From: Victivallales bacterium
GTDB taxonomy: Bacteria; Verrucomicrobiota; Lentisphaeria; Oligosphaerales; Oligosphaeraceae
DNA length: 25,519 nucleotides
Assembly: GCA_900771165.1 (NCBI GenBank)
Contig: CAAGMX010000316.1
Location: forward strand, 1-25,519
Direction of reading: 5' to 3'
Under the pieces are notes generated by a model. That model was not told the origin of the DNA. It made no database searches and saw nothing but the letters and a program-made list of their open reading frames with translations. Made by a program: the position numbers and the translations under genes. Below, piece after piece: positions 1 through 7,480 of this stretch; the stretch's first letter is position 1, and each line of letters begins with the position of its first letter.

Positions 1-20
1 ACACGACGCTCTTCCGATCT
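1..20 (+). other. Illumina adapter remnant at contig end
   Basis: The first 20 bases equal the 3' end of the standard Illumina TruSeq read-1 adapter (ending GCTCTTCCGATCT). This is library sequence, not genome. It shows that the contig begins here because of assembly. The bases immediately following (about 21-78) may also be chimeric, because the methyltransferase remnant that follows loses its reading frame exactly in this stretch. Confidence 0.96.
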
Positions 21-78
21 GTAGTTTGCTCATCGTGGACTCCTCAAGATGCCCACTTAATTTAGTGTCCTACGTTAA

Positions 79-342
79 TTGGGACCAATATATCCGACCT
101 ACGATAACTGCCAGGGAATTCACGTTCATCGGACAGAGGATATCCCCATGGATTATGAGGGAATGATGGGGGTGCCCATCACTTTCCTTCACAAGTATAA
201 TCCCGCCCAGTTTGAGATCATCCGGTTCCGGAAGGGGGATGATGGCAGGGATCTGCAGGTTCATGGAAAATGCCCGTATTTCCGTATTTTGATCAGGAAG
301 CGACGTGTCCAGAATCCCGTCTTCTCCTTGCCTACCGTGTGA
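79..342 (+). pseudogene. 3' fragment of EcoRI-type adenine-specific DNA methyltransferase
   Basis: The translated fragment (87 residues) contains YPTYDN, then DIPMDYEGMMGVPITF and KYNPAQFEI, and ends with RILIRKRR. This order (Y-DNY, IP-DY-G-MGVPITFLDKYNP-QFEI, RI-IRRK) is the C-terminal signature of the EcoRI-methylase family, which methylates adenine in a restriction-modification setting. The catalytic N-terminal two thirds are missing. In-frame stops at 58-60 and 76-78 close the frame upstream, and adapter sequence begins at base 1. The break may therefore be real decay, or an artefact of a chimeric contig end. The usual variable segment before the RI-IRRK motif is also short. No cognate nuclease is visible. 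Family identification is fairly secure; the state of the gene in the genome is not. Confidence 0.72.
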
Positions 343-576
343 CCCACCCCCCGGGGAGGAGATCGTAATCTTCCGTTGTGCTTTTTGCGCAAAGACGGGG
401 GAAAAAGTGTGAAAGTCGGGCCAGAGGGAGGACGCCTGGTCGGGTAAAAACCACATTCCGGAGCCCGGTCGGGGTGGCGTTTTGGGCGGAAAGGGGCGAG
501 AATTCCTAGGCGGGGAGGGGAAGAGGGGGGAGAATAGGGAGAAGAAGCTTGCCGGGCGCGGGTTGGGGATGAAGGT
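343..576. other. Intergenic spacer upstream of comEC
   Basis: This 234-bp stretch has no convincing coding frame. It becomes purine-rich (G/A) toward 500-550. A short palindromic element (TTGCGCAA) lies near 385-392, without the T-run expected of a terminator. A GAAGG at 571-575 could serve as ribosome binding site for the comEC start at 583. No clear promoter was identified. Confidence 0.4.
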
Positions 577-2181
577 ATGGACATGTCCCCCAGTTTGCGC
601 CAATTACGAGTCACTTCCCCGGCCTTTTGGGCTTTTGCCGGGCTTTTATGCGGGGCACTGTGCGGGGGCTGGGGGCAAGGATGGGGCTGGTGTGGGGTGT
701 GGACGGCCGGGTGGCTGGGAGCAACGTGGCTGAGCGGCGCCCGGGGGTGGTCCTGTCTGGCATGGGGGCTTTTCCCCTTGGCGGGATGGGGCTGGTTTTC
801 TTTTCGGGAGTATCAGGGAGAGCGTGCCCTGGCCCAGGTGTTTCCCCGGGAACGGACCGCCGGACTTTTTCGCCTGACGATTTCGGAAACGCCCCTGACC
901 GGAGGAATGCTGGCTCCCTGGGATGGCGGCGGCGGACGCACGGTGGGGGAGTTGCAGTGGGTGGCCACCAGGGGAACGAGAGAGCGTCCGGTGTTCCTCC
1001 GCCAATGCGTTTGGGTGCAGGGAGGCAATGCCCGGGAACAGGCTCTTCTGCGGGGACTGCCGGAGGGAACCTGCCTGGAGGGCCGGGGCGTGTTTCTGCC
1101 CCTGGCGACATCGGATTCCCTGCGCGCTCAGGGTGTGCGCCGGGGACTGCACCTGACGGAATGGCGGGTGGCCAGAGGGCCGAAGGGCAGCGGGGGTGCG
1201 CTGCGGCGGATGCGGGAATATCTGGGAGTCTGCCTGGTGGAGGGGCTGGCGTCGCCCCGGGAGGGACAGATGGCTCTGGCCCTGGGATTGGGGGTCTCGG
1301 AGGCTCTGCCCCGGGACTGGCGGCGTCGGCAGGCCTGGGCGGGGACGATCCATGCCTTCGCCATTTCAGGGATGCACGTGGGGATGGTGGCGTGGATGGC
1401 CGGTCTGGTGCTGCAGTGGCTGGGGGTGCCGTTGTTTTTCCGTCGCGGCACCCTGGGGATATTGCTGATGGGATATGTGCTGCTGACGGGGGCGCCGGCT
1501 TCGGGGCTCCGGGCCCTGGGGATGGCTCTGGCGGTGTTGTATGCCCGCCTCCGGTGGCGTGTGCCTTCCTGGGCCAACGCCCAGGGAATTTCCGGGCTGG
1601 CGGCGTTTCTCTTCCAGCCCCTGTGCGTCCTCCATATGGGCTTTCTCTACTCCCATACCGTGGTGGCCATTCTGCTCTTCGCCTCCCCGCTGTTCCGGGA
1701 GCAGGGCGAACTCCTGGAGGAACGGCAGCGCTGGCTTCCCCGGGAAATGCGCCGCTATCCCCGGATCCTCCTGGCAAAGTGGGTGCTGGGCACCCTGGGG
1801 GCCGGAATCCTGGCCTGGATCACTGCTCTCTGGCTCTCCCTGGAAACCAACGGACGCCTGGGGCTCCTGGCTCCCCTGGTGAATCTCCCCCTGGGGGGCC
1901 TCATCACCCTGATTCTGGCCTTTCTGCCTCTGCGGCTGCTCCTGGGATTCCTCCTGCCCCAGGGAGATGGCCTGTGGGCGGAAATCCTGGGGATTCTTCT
2001 GCGTCTGGCGGGAAGCTTCTCCACCCTGGGAAGCCAGGGGGAGAGCTGTGTGGCCATCGTGGCGCCCCCGCTCTGGACCCGGATTCTCTTCTTCCTGTCT
2101 CTCTGGGGTGCGCTGTGCCGGCTGCGGGATCAGAGCTATGCCCGGCGATATTCCGGCGGAAGGAAGGAGTCGAAGCGCTGA
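577..2181 (+). CDS. comEC: ComEC/Rec2-type competence channel protein, short form without metallo-hydrolase domain
   Basis: This polytopic membrane protein of about 534 residues belongs to the ComEC/Rec2 family, the inner-membrane channel that passes single-stranded DNA into the cytoplasm during natural transformation. Tryptophan/glycine-rich N-terminal membrane segments come first, followed by a soluble stretch (about 75-220). The family hallmark IHAFAISGMHVGM then appears (ISGMHVG at 263-269), followed by repeated hydrophobic helices to the C-terminus. Many family members continue with a metallo-beta-lactamase-like domain (HxHxDH). Here the protein ends after the membrane domain, so it is the short form. 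Start choice: ATG at 577 or ATG at 583; the GAAGG at 571-575 is better spaced for 583 (7 nt). Its 3' end overlaps the convergent WaaP-like gene by 46 nt. Confidence 0.9.
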   Translation: MDMSPSLRQLRVTSPAFWAFAGLLCGALCGGWGQGWGWCGVWTAGWLGATWLSGARGWSCLAWGLFPLAGWGWFSFREYQGERALAQVFPRERTAGLFRLTISETPLTGGMLAPWDGGGGRTVGELQWVATRGTRERPVFLRQCVWVQGGNAREQALLRGLPEGTCLEGRGVFLPLATSDSLRAQGVRRGLHLTEWRVARGPKGSGGALRRMREYLGVCLVEGLASPREGQMALALGLGVSEALPRDWRRRQAWAGTIHAFAISGMHVGMVAWMAGLVLQWLGVPLFFRRGTLGILLMGYVLLTGAPASGLRALGMALAVLYARLRWRVPSWANAQGISGLAAFLFQPLCVLHMGFLYSHTVVAILLFASPLFREQGELLEERQRWLPREMRRYPRILLAKWVLGTLGAGILAWITALWLSLETNGRLGLLAPLVNLPLGGLITLILAFLPLRLLLGFLLPQGDGLWAEILGILLRLAGSFSTLGSQGESCVAIVAPPLWTRILFFLSLWGALCRLRDQSYARRYSGGRKESKR

Positions 2182-2786
2182 TGCTGGCTTTCCCGGTATT
2201 CCCGGGAGAGAGGTTTGGCGACGGGATAGAGGCGTTCTCCGTCGATGAGGGCGATTTCCCCGTCGGGGCAATAGAAGAAATGTTCCGGTTTGCAGTCCCG
2301 TTTCCAGTCGATCCGGGCCTCCTGGAGGCGGGTGAGGGTTTCCCGGGCCTTTGCCAGGGCCTTTTCCTTGGTTTCCCGGAGCACGTAGGGATCCTGGACC
2401 AGGGTGTCTACGGCGGTGCCTTCCACCGCCAGCTGAAGCATGGCGCCCCGGCGGGGCGGAAGCCAGGGAGTGTGCTGCAGATAGGCGAGAATCACCGGCA
2501 CCCGGAATCCCAGACGCCGGGCATTCTCCAGAAGCCGCACTTCCCGTTCCGTGTTGGTCTCCGGGGCCTGAAAGTGCAGCAGGCGCTGGAGGATCACGGC
2601 GGGCTTGGTGTAGAAGTCCTTCTTCAGGAATAGGATGCGCCCGTCCTCCAGAGGGATGCGGTAGGTGGCGCCCCGGGTGTGGCTGCTGACACACTTTCCC
2701 CCTGTGAAATCCAGGAGCGCCTTGGGGGTGTCTAGGCCCAGGGAGTGAAGCAGTTCTTCGTAGGAAGGGGTGAGGATGATTTTCAT
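2136..2786 (-). CDS. Kdo/WaaP-family (lipopolysaccharide kinase-like) protein
   Basis: This 216-residue protein has the layout of the small bacterial kinases that phosphorylate lipopolysaccharide core sugars. It has a basic ATP-binding strand (ILFLKKDFY, K55/K56), a TEREVRLL helix with the Glu that would pair with that Lys, a hinge region, then DWKRDCKPEHFF as catalytic-loop equivalent and IALIDGERL as the metal-binding segment (DLHR in WaaP). It probably acts in the cytoplasm on cell-envelope glycolipid or a related small molecule. The substrate cannot be read from sequence. It is the last gene of the minus-strand block, 76 bp after ligA, and its 3' end overlaps the convergent comEC gene. 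No pyrimidine tract or Shine-Dalgarno stands out at the start. Other kinase-like families (APH, RIO-like) are the main alternative. Confidence 0.75.
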   Translation of the reverse strand: MKIILTPSYEELLHSLGLDTPKALLDFTGGKCVSSHTRGATYRIPLEDGRILFLKKDFYTKPAVILQRLLHFQAPETNTEREVRLLENARRLGFRVPVILAYLQHTPWLPPRRGAMLQLAVEGTAVDTLVQDPYVLRETKEKALAKARETLTRLQEARIDWKRDCKPEHFFYCPDGEIALIDGERLYPVAKPLSREYRESQHQRFDSFLPPEYRRA

Positions 2787-2862
2787 GTTCGGAAGATCTG
2801 GGTGACGGCGTGTCGGCGTGCCCTGGGGTATCGCAGTTCCCCCGGCGGCCGAAAGGATTCCC

Positions 2863-5106
2863 TCACCCTTCGTTCAGTAGAGCCAGAAAAGCCGTCTCGT
2901 CCAGGACCTTCACCCCCAGGGCCTGGGCCCGGGCGGTTTTGGTGGCTCCGGTGTTTTCCCCGGCCACCAGGAAGGAGGTTTTTCCGCTGACGGAGTCGGT
3001 GACCGTTCCGCCCAGGGCCCGGATTTTGGCGGCGGCCTGGGTGCGTCCCATGGAGGTCAGGGTTCCTGTGAGGACGAAGGTCAGCCCCTTGAGGGGTCTT
3101 TCCGAGGTGTCTTCCGCCCCTTCATTGCCTCCCTCCGGCTGGATGCGGAGTTCCTGAAGCCGCTCCCGCCACCGCAGCCCAACCGGAGCCTGGAAGAACT
3201 CCAGGATGGCCTGGGCGGTCTTGGGGCCGACGCAGGTGGTGACGTAGGCCCCTTTGCTGGCGGAGAATTTCACCAGGCCGGCCCGCTGGAGGGGAGGAAG
3301 GAGGGCCTCCTGCCGGTGGCGCCGTTCTTCCTCGGGGGTATGGCGGTCTTCCTGGAGTTCCAGGAGCTGCAGGAGGGCGTGGAGGTAGGGGGAGTCGGCC
3401 ACCTGATCCAGATCCTTGTGGATGCGTCCCAGCTGGTAGGCGGTGGCGCTTCCCACCTCGGGGATGCCCATGGCCTGGAGCCAGTGTCCCAGATCCTTTT
3501 GGCGGGCCTTTTCCAGGGCGGAGAGGACCTTGGCGGCGTTTTTGGCGCCGAAGAGCCGGGGTTCGTCTGCGGTGCCCAGATTCAGGGAGGCCAGCTGGTC
3601 CTGGGTGAGGGAGAAGAGATCCAGGGGTTCCCGGACCAGTCCGGCATCGCAGAGGCTTTCGGCCACCACGTCACCCAGGGATTCGATGTCCAGGGCGTTC
3701 CGGTGGGCGAAGTATTCCACCCGGCGCACATTCTGGGCGGGACACTGGAGATTTTCGCAGCGCCAGGCGGCGAACTGGGGATCCCGGTGGATGGGGCCGC
3801 CGCAGGAGGGACATCTGCCCCCCAGGCTGCCGGGAAGGTCAAAGGGCTTCGCCTCGGGGGGACGATGCTCCATGAGCACCCGGACCACGGCGGGGATCAC
3901 CTCCCCCGCCTTCTCGATGAGCACCGTGTCCCCCACCCGGATGTCCTTCCGGGCAATCTCATCCTCGTTGTGGAGGGTGGCCCGGGAGATGGTGGAGCCG
4001 GAGAGGGGAACGGGTTCCAGTTCCGCCACAGGGGAGAGGACCCCGGTGCGCCCCACCTGGATGGTGATGGCCTTCAGCCGGGTGGCCGCCCGCTCGGGCT
4101 CGTATTTGTAGGCCTTGGCCCAGCAGGGGGCCTTGGCGCTCATACCCAGGATCTCCCGCTGCCGGAAGGAATCCACCTTGATGACGGCGCCGTCGGTATC
4201 GTAGGGCATGGTGGCCCGGAGGCGGTCCAGCTCCTGGATGGCCTCCTGGATCTCCTGGAAATTCCGGGCGGTGCGGCGCCATTTCTGGGTCTTGAGGCCG
4301 AAGGCGCGGAAGGTTTCCAGCAGTTCCTGCTGGGATTGGATGTCTGCTCCTTCCAGACGGCCCTGGGCGTAGAAGAGGATATCCAGGGGGCGGGTGGCCA
4401 CTTCCCGGGAGTTCAGGAGCTTCACGGAGCCGGCGGTGGCATTTCGGGCATTGGCGAAGGGCTCCAGACCCTCCTCCTGGCGCCGCTGATTCAGGCGGGC
4501 GAAGCCCTCCCGGGGCAGATAGCATTCTCCCCGGGCCTCGAAGAAGGGCGGGGGATTGGGGGTGGCCAGACGGAGGGGGACGGAGGGGATGGTGCGGACA
4601 TTTTCCGTGACGTCGTCTCCCTGGCGTCCATTGCCCCGGGTGACAGCCTGGGTGAAGACGCCCTGGACGTAGCGGACGGCAATGGAGATGCCGTCGATTT
4701 TGGGTTCCACCACATAGAGGGGCTTTTCTCCCTGGAGTCCCTTGAGGACGCTTTCATGGAAGCGTTCCAGATCGGCGGCGTTGTAGGTGTTTTCCAGGGA
4801 GAGCATGGGGATGGTGTGCTCCACGGTCTGGAATCCCTCCAGGGTTCCGCCATGCATTCGCTGGGTGGGGGAGTCGGGGGTGACCAGTTCCGGGTGCTGG
4901 CGTTCCAGGTCCCGGAGCTGCTGGTAGAGCCGGTCGTATTCCTGGTCGGAGATTTCCGGGGTGGCCTCCAGGTAGTAGAGCCGGTCGTGGTGCCGGATTT
5001 GTTCCCGGAGGGCTTCCGCCTGTTCCTGGAGGGAGGGATCCGTGGCGGGGGAGGCCTGGGGTTCCTCGGGGAGGAAGAAGAAACTATCCTGTTGATACTG
5101 TGTCAT
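2863..5106 (-). CDS. ligA: NAD-dependent DNA ligase LigA
   Basis: LigA seals nicks in DNA during replication and repair using NAD+ to adenylate its active-site lysine. The protein is about 747 residues, longer than the usual 670. In order: Ia domain (about 25-90, HHDRLYYLEATPEISDQEYD), adenylation domain with EPKIDG (nucleophile K136), OB fold with VGRTGVLSPVAELEPV (351-367), a four-cysteine zinc finger (C432, C435, C450, C455), helix-hairpin-helix region, and a C-terminal BRCT domain (about 668-747, RPLKGLTFVLTGTL...GGTVTDSVSGKTSFLVAGE). The extra length lies partly in an N-terminal tail and in an insert in the HhH region rich in Glu, Arg and His. The ATG at 5104-5106 overlaps the mnmE stop (ATGA), so translation is probably coupled. 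A longer reading of the frame to 5442 is only the antisense-like shadow of mnmE. Confidence 0.97.
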   Translation of the reverse strand: MTQYQQDSFFFLPEEPQASPATDPSLQEQAEALREQIRHHDRLYYLEATPEISDQEYDRLYQQLRDLERQHPELVTPDSPTQRMHGGTLEGFQTVEHTIPMLSLENTYNAADLERFHESVLKGLQGEKPLYVVEPKIDGISIAVRYVQGVFTQAVTRGNGRQGDDVTENVRTIPSVPLRLATPNPPPFFEARGECYLPREGFARLNQRRQEEGLEPFANARNATAGSVKLLNSREVATRPLDILFYAQGRLEGADIQSQQELLETFRAFGLKTQKWRRTARNFQEIQEAIQELDRLRATMPYDTDGAVIKVDSFRQREILGMSAKAPCWAKAYKYEPERAATRLKAITIQVGRTGVLSPVAELEPVPLSGSTISRATLHNEDEIARKDIRVGDTVLIEKAGEVIPAVVRVLMEHRPPEAKPFDLPGSLGGRCPSCGGPIHRDPQFAAWRCENLQCPAQNVRRVEYFAHRNALDIESLGDVVAESLCDAGLVREPLDLFSLTQDQLASLNLGTADEPRLFGAKNAAKVLSALEKARQKDLGHWLQAMGIPEVGSATAYQLGRIHKDLDQVADSPYLHALLQLLELQEDRHTPEEERRHRQEALLPPLQRAGLVKFSASKGAYVTTCVGPKTAQAILEFFQAPVGLRWRERLQELRIQPEGGNEGAEDTSERPLKGLTFVLTGTLTSMGRTQAAAKIRALGGTVTDSVSGKTSFLVAGENTGATKTARAQALGVKVLDETAFLALLNEG

Positions 5107-6458
5107 TTGCCGATACAGAAGCGGTGAAAGATGGTATCCAGCACATCGGGATCCACGGTCTGCCCGGTGATGCTTCCCAGGGCGGCGATGGCCTGGCGCA
5201 GGGGGATGGCGGCCAGGGCCCATTCCTGGGATTCCACCAGGGGACGGGCCTCTTCCAGGGCCCGGGCGGCTTCCTCCAGCCAATGCCCGTGCCGGGCACT
5301 GACGGCTACGGAGGCCCGGACGGCATCCTGGGCCCTGGCGTCCAGCAGACGCCGGGCCAGTTCCTCCCGGAGGAGATCCAGTCCCTGGCCGGTGGTGGCG
5401 GAGAGGGGGAGGAGATCCGGGGGAGGGGTGGCCAGGTCGCACTTATTGGCGGCAAGGAGAAGGATTCCCCGGTGGGGCCACTGGGGCCAGGCGGTTTCCT
5501 GGGGGCGGGTGGCATCCACCAGCCAGAGGATGGCCTCGGCCTCGGCGGCGGCTTCCCGGGCCCGGGGGATGCCGTCCTGCTCCACGGGGTCGTCGGTCTG
5601 CCGTGCGCCGGCGGTGTCCACGATATGGATGGGGATGCCCTGGAGGATGAAATCCGCCTCCACGGTGTCCCGTGTGGTGCCGGGGATGGGGGAGACGATG
5701 GCCCGCTGGCGTCCCAGCAGCTGGTTCAGGAGGCTGGATTTTCCCACATTGGGGGCGCCGGCGATGACCAGTCTGGCGCCGTGGCGCAGCAATTCTCCTT
5801 CCCGCCGGCTTTCGGCCAGGCGCAGGAGTTCTTCCTGGCAGGCCGCCAGGGATCCGGCCACGGTTTCCGGGGGCATCCAATCCAGCTCCTCCTCCGGGAA
5901 ATCCAGGCGGGATTCTACCTCGGAGAGGAGGAGGGTGAGCCGGTCGTAGTGGCTTTGGATGGTCTGCCGCAATTCTCCGGAGAGCTGGCGATTGGCCAGC
6001 AGGAGAGCCTGTTCCGATTCGGCGGAGACCAGATCCGCCACGGCCTCGGCCTGGGTCAGATCCAGCTTCCCGTTCAGGAAGGCCCGCCGGGTAAATTCTC
6101 CCGGTTCCGCCCCCCGCACGCCACAGGAGAGAATGGCCTGGCAGGCCAGACGGGCGGCCACCGCCCCTCCGTGGAGATGAAATTCCACCACATCCTCCCC
6201 GGTGTAGCTGCGGGGGCCGGGCATGAAGACCGCCAGGCAGGAGGCATCCAGGCAACGGGTTCCCTGGGGATCCAGGAGCCGTCCCAGCAGCAGGCGCCGG
6301 GCGTTTTCCGGGGCCTCCAGGGAGCGATCCCCCTGCCAGAGCCTCCGGGCCACTGCCAGGCTTTGGGGGCCGGAAAGGCGGAGGATGGCCACGGCGCCCC
6401 CGGGAGCGGTGGCCGGGGCGCAGATGGTGTCTTGGGTGGAGACGGCAGGGGAGGGCAT
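5103..6458 (-). CDS. mnmE: tRNA modification GTPase MnmE (TrmE)
   Basis: MnmE with MnmG installs the 5-carboxymethylaminomethyl group on the wobble uridine of certain tRNAs, using folate and GTP. The 451-residue protein is the usual length. The N-terminal folate-binding domain has SYTGEDVVEFHLHGG and GEFTRRAFLNGKLDLTQAEAVADL. The inserted G domain has GAPNVGKSSL (234-243; its Asn is the residue that supports potassium-dependent dimerisation), PGTTRDT, DTAG (281-284) and NKCD (338-341). The C-terminal FCIGK (447-451) carries the conserved Cys. The stop overlaps the ligA start by four bases. Upstream, a hairpin (6501-6533) may terminate the murB transcript, so mnmE-ligA-waaP-like may be a separate transcription unit. 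The start has no purine-rich ribosome site; a CT-rich tract precedes it. Confidence 0.97.
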   Translation of the reverse strand: MPSPAVSTQDTICAPATAPGGAVAILRLSGPQSLAVARRLWQGDRSLEAPENARRLLLGRLLDPQGTRCLDASCLAVFMPGPRSYTGEDVVEFHLHGGAVAARLACQAILSCGVRGAEPGEFTRRAFLNGKLDLTQAEAVADLVSAESEQALLLANRQLSGELRQTIQSHYDRLTLLLSEVESRLDFPEEELDWMPPETVAGSLAACQEELLRLAESRREGELLRHGARLVIAGAPNVGKSSLLNQLLGRQRAIVSPIPGTTRDTVEADFILQGIPIHIVDTAGARQTDDPVEQDGIPRAREAAAEAEAILWLVDATRPQETAWPQWPHRGILLLAANKCDLATPPPDLLPLSATTGQGLDLLREELARRLLDARAQDAVRASVAVSARHGHWLEEAARALEEARPLVESQEWALAAIPLRQAIAALGSITGQTVDPDVLDTIFHRFCIGK

Positions 6459-6500
6459 GCGGGAGGGAAAGCGGGGGAGGCGACGGGCCGGAAAAGGGAA

Positions 6501-6533
6501 GAAACCCGCAGGGGAAAGCCACCTACGGGTTTC
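6501..6533 (-). terminator. Candidate rho-independent terminator after murB
   Basis: Arms 6501-6511 and 6523-6533 pair at 10 of 11 positions (GAAACCCG core) around an 11-nt loop. On the minus strand the stem is followed by a T/C-rich stretch (TTCCCTTTTCC). It lies between the murB stop (6629) and the mnmE start (6458), in the right orientation to end the gspI-J-K-murB transcript. The T-run is interrupted, so attenuation is as likely as full termination. Confidence 0.55.
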
Positions 6534-6628
6534 GCAGGAACCCTAAAATAACCCCTCTCCCCATGTCCCGGTGGCTGGCTCCCCTGGGACAATTCCGTCT
6601 CGGTTGCGGGCTCAGGCTGCCGGGGGAA

Positions 6629-7480
6629 TCAGAGCGGGAGGAGGGAATCCACCAGACAGACTTCCGGGAGGAGTCCGGGGACCCGGCGCTGCATCTCCCG
6701 GATGAGCCAGAGGGCGTCTGCGGCACTGGCGGGCTGGGCAGTGGGGTTGAGGATCCAGTTGGCGTGCTTTTCACTGACTACCAGGGGACCCCGGCGCAGT
6801 CCTTTGCATCCGGCGGCTTCCAGGAGACGTCCGGCGGAATCCCCCGGGGGATTCCGGAAGATGCTGCCGGCGGAGGGTCCCTGGGGATTGGCGGCCAGGC
6901 GGCGCTGGTGTTCCTGGCGGATGGCCTCCTGCTCCGCCTGGGGATCGCCGGGGGCCAGGCGCAGGGTGGCCTGGAGGACGATGCCGTCCCGGGGGACGGG
7001 GGAGTGCCGATAGGAGAAGCCTCCCTGGCTTCGGGTCCAGCGGAAAGGGGCGCCGGTGGCCAGGGAGACCCCGGTCCACTCTTCCAGGAAATCGCCGATG
7101 GCGGCACCGTGGGCGCCGGCGTTCATGCGGATGGCGCCTCCCAGGGTGCCCGGAATGCCGGAGAGGGGGGCCAGGCCGGCCCGCCCCTTCTGGGCGCAGA
7201 AACTGGCCAGGCGGGGCAGGGAGAGGGAGGCGGGGACGGTGAGGAGGTCGCCCTTTTCCTGGAGGGGGAGGGTGGGCGTGGGCGCCAGGCGGAGGAGGTG
7301 TGCGCCGTCCCGGTCGGAACCCAGGAGATTGGTGCCGGCCCCCAGGGGGAGGAGGGGCAGATTTGGGGGGAGATCCCGGAGATCCCGGGCTTCCTCCAGG
7401 GTCCAGAGGCAGACGGTTCCCAGCCCTACGTGGAGGGAGGTGAGTTCATGCCATGGGCATTCCCGGCAGGTCAGCGCCAT
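6629..7480 (-). CDS. murB: UDP-N-acetylenolpyruvoylglucosamine reductase MurB
   Basis: MurB is the FAD enzyme that reduces UDP-GlcNAc-enolpyruvate to UDP-MurNAc in the cytoplasm, the second committed step of peptidoglycan synthesis. The 283-residue product shows the N-terminal FAD-binding segment with LPLLPLGAGTNLL, then SGIPGTLGGAIRMNAGAHG, SYRHSPVP (conserved Tyr-Arg), AGSIFRNP (proton-donor Ser), SAGRLLEAAGCKGLRRGP and SEKHANWILN, and ends with LLPEVCLVD, keeping the catalytic Glu. The split SYRHS and SIFRNP pattern fits the type II enzymes. The ATG at 7478-7480 lies 10 nt inside the 3' end of the GspK-like gene, so it is probably translated by coupling. Being the last gene of a pseudopilin operon is unusual for murB, which is often in mur/fts clusters. 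Confidence 0.95.
   Translation of the reverse strand: MALTCRECPWHELTSLHVGLGTVCLWTLEEARDLRDLPPNLPLLPLGAGTNLLGSDRDGAHLLRLAPTPTLPLQEKGDLLTVPASLSLPRLASFCAQKGRAGLAPLSGIPGTLGGAIRMNAGAHGAAIGDFLEEWTGVSLATGAPFRWTRSQGGFSYRHSPVPRDGIVLQATLRLAPGDPQAEQEAIRQEHQRRLAANPQGPSAGSIFRNPPGDSAGRLLEAAGCKGLRRGPLVVSEKHANWILNPTAQPASAADALWLIREMQRRVPGLLPEVCLVDSLLPL

Noticed and set aside
627..2633. 668-aa plus-strand open frame overlapping comEC and the WaaP-like gene
   Set aside because: It is Gly/Pro/Ala-rich shadow sequence caused by high GC; the +1-shifted frame encodes a clear ComEC membrane protein.
3316..5127. 603-aa plus-strand open frame antisense to ligA
   Set aside because: It is low-complexity Gly/Glu/Leu-rich shadow sequence with no family motif, and the minus strand carries a complete LigA with all catalytic motifs.
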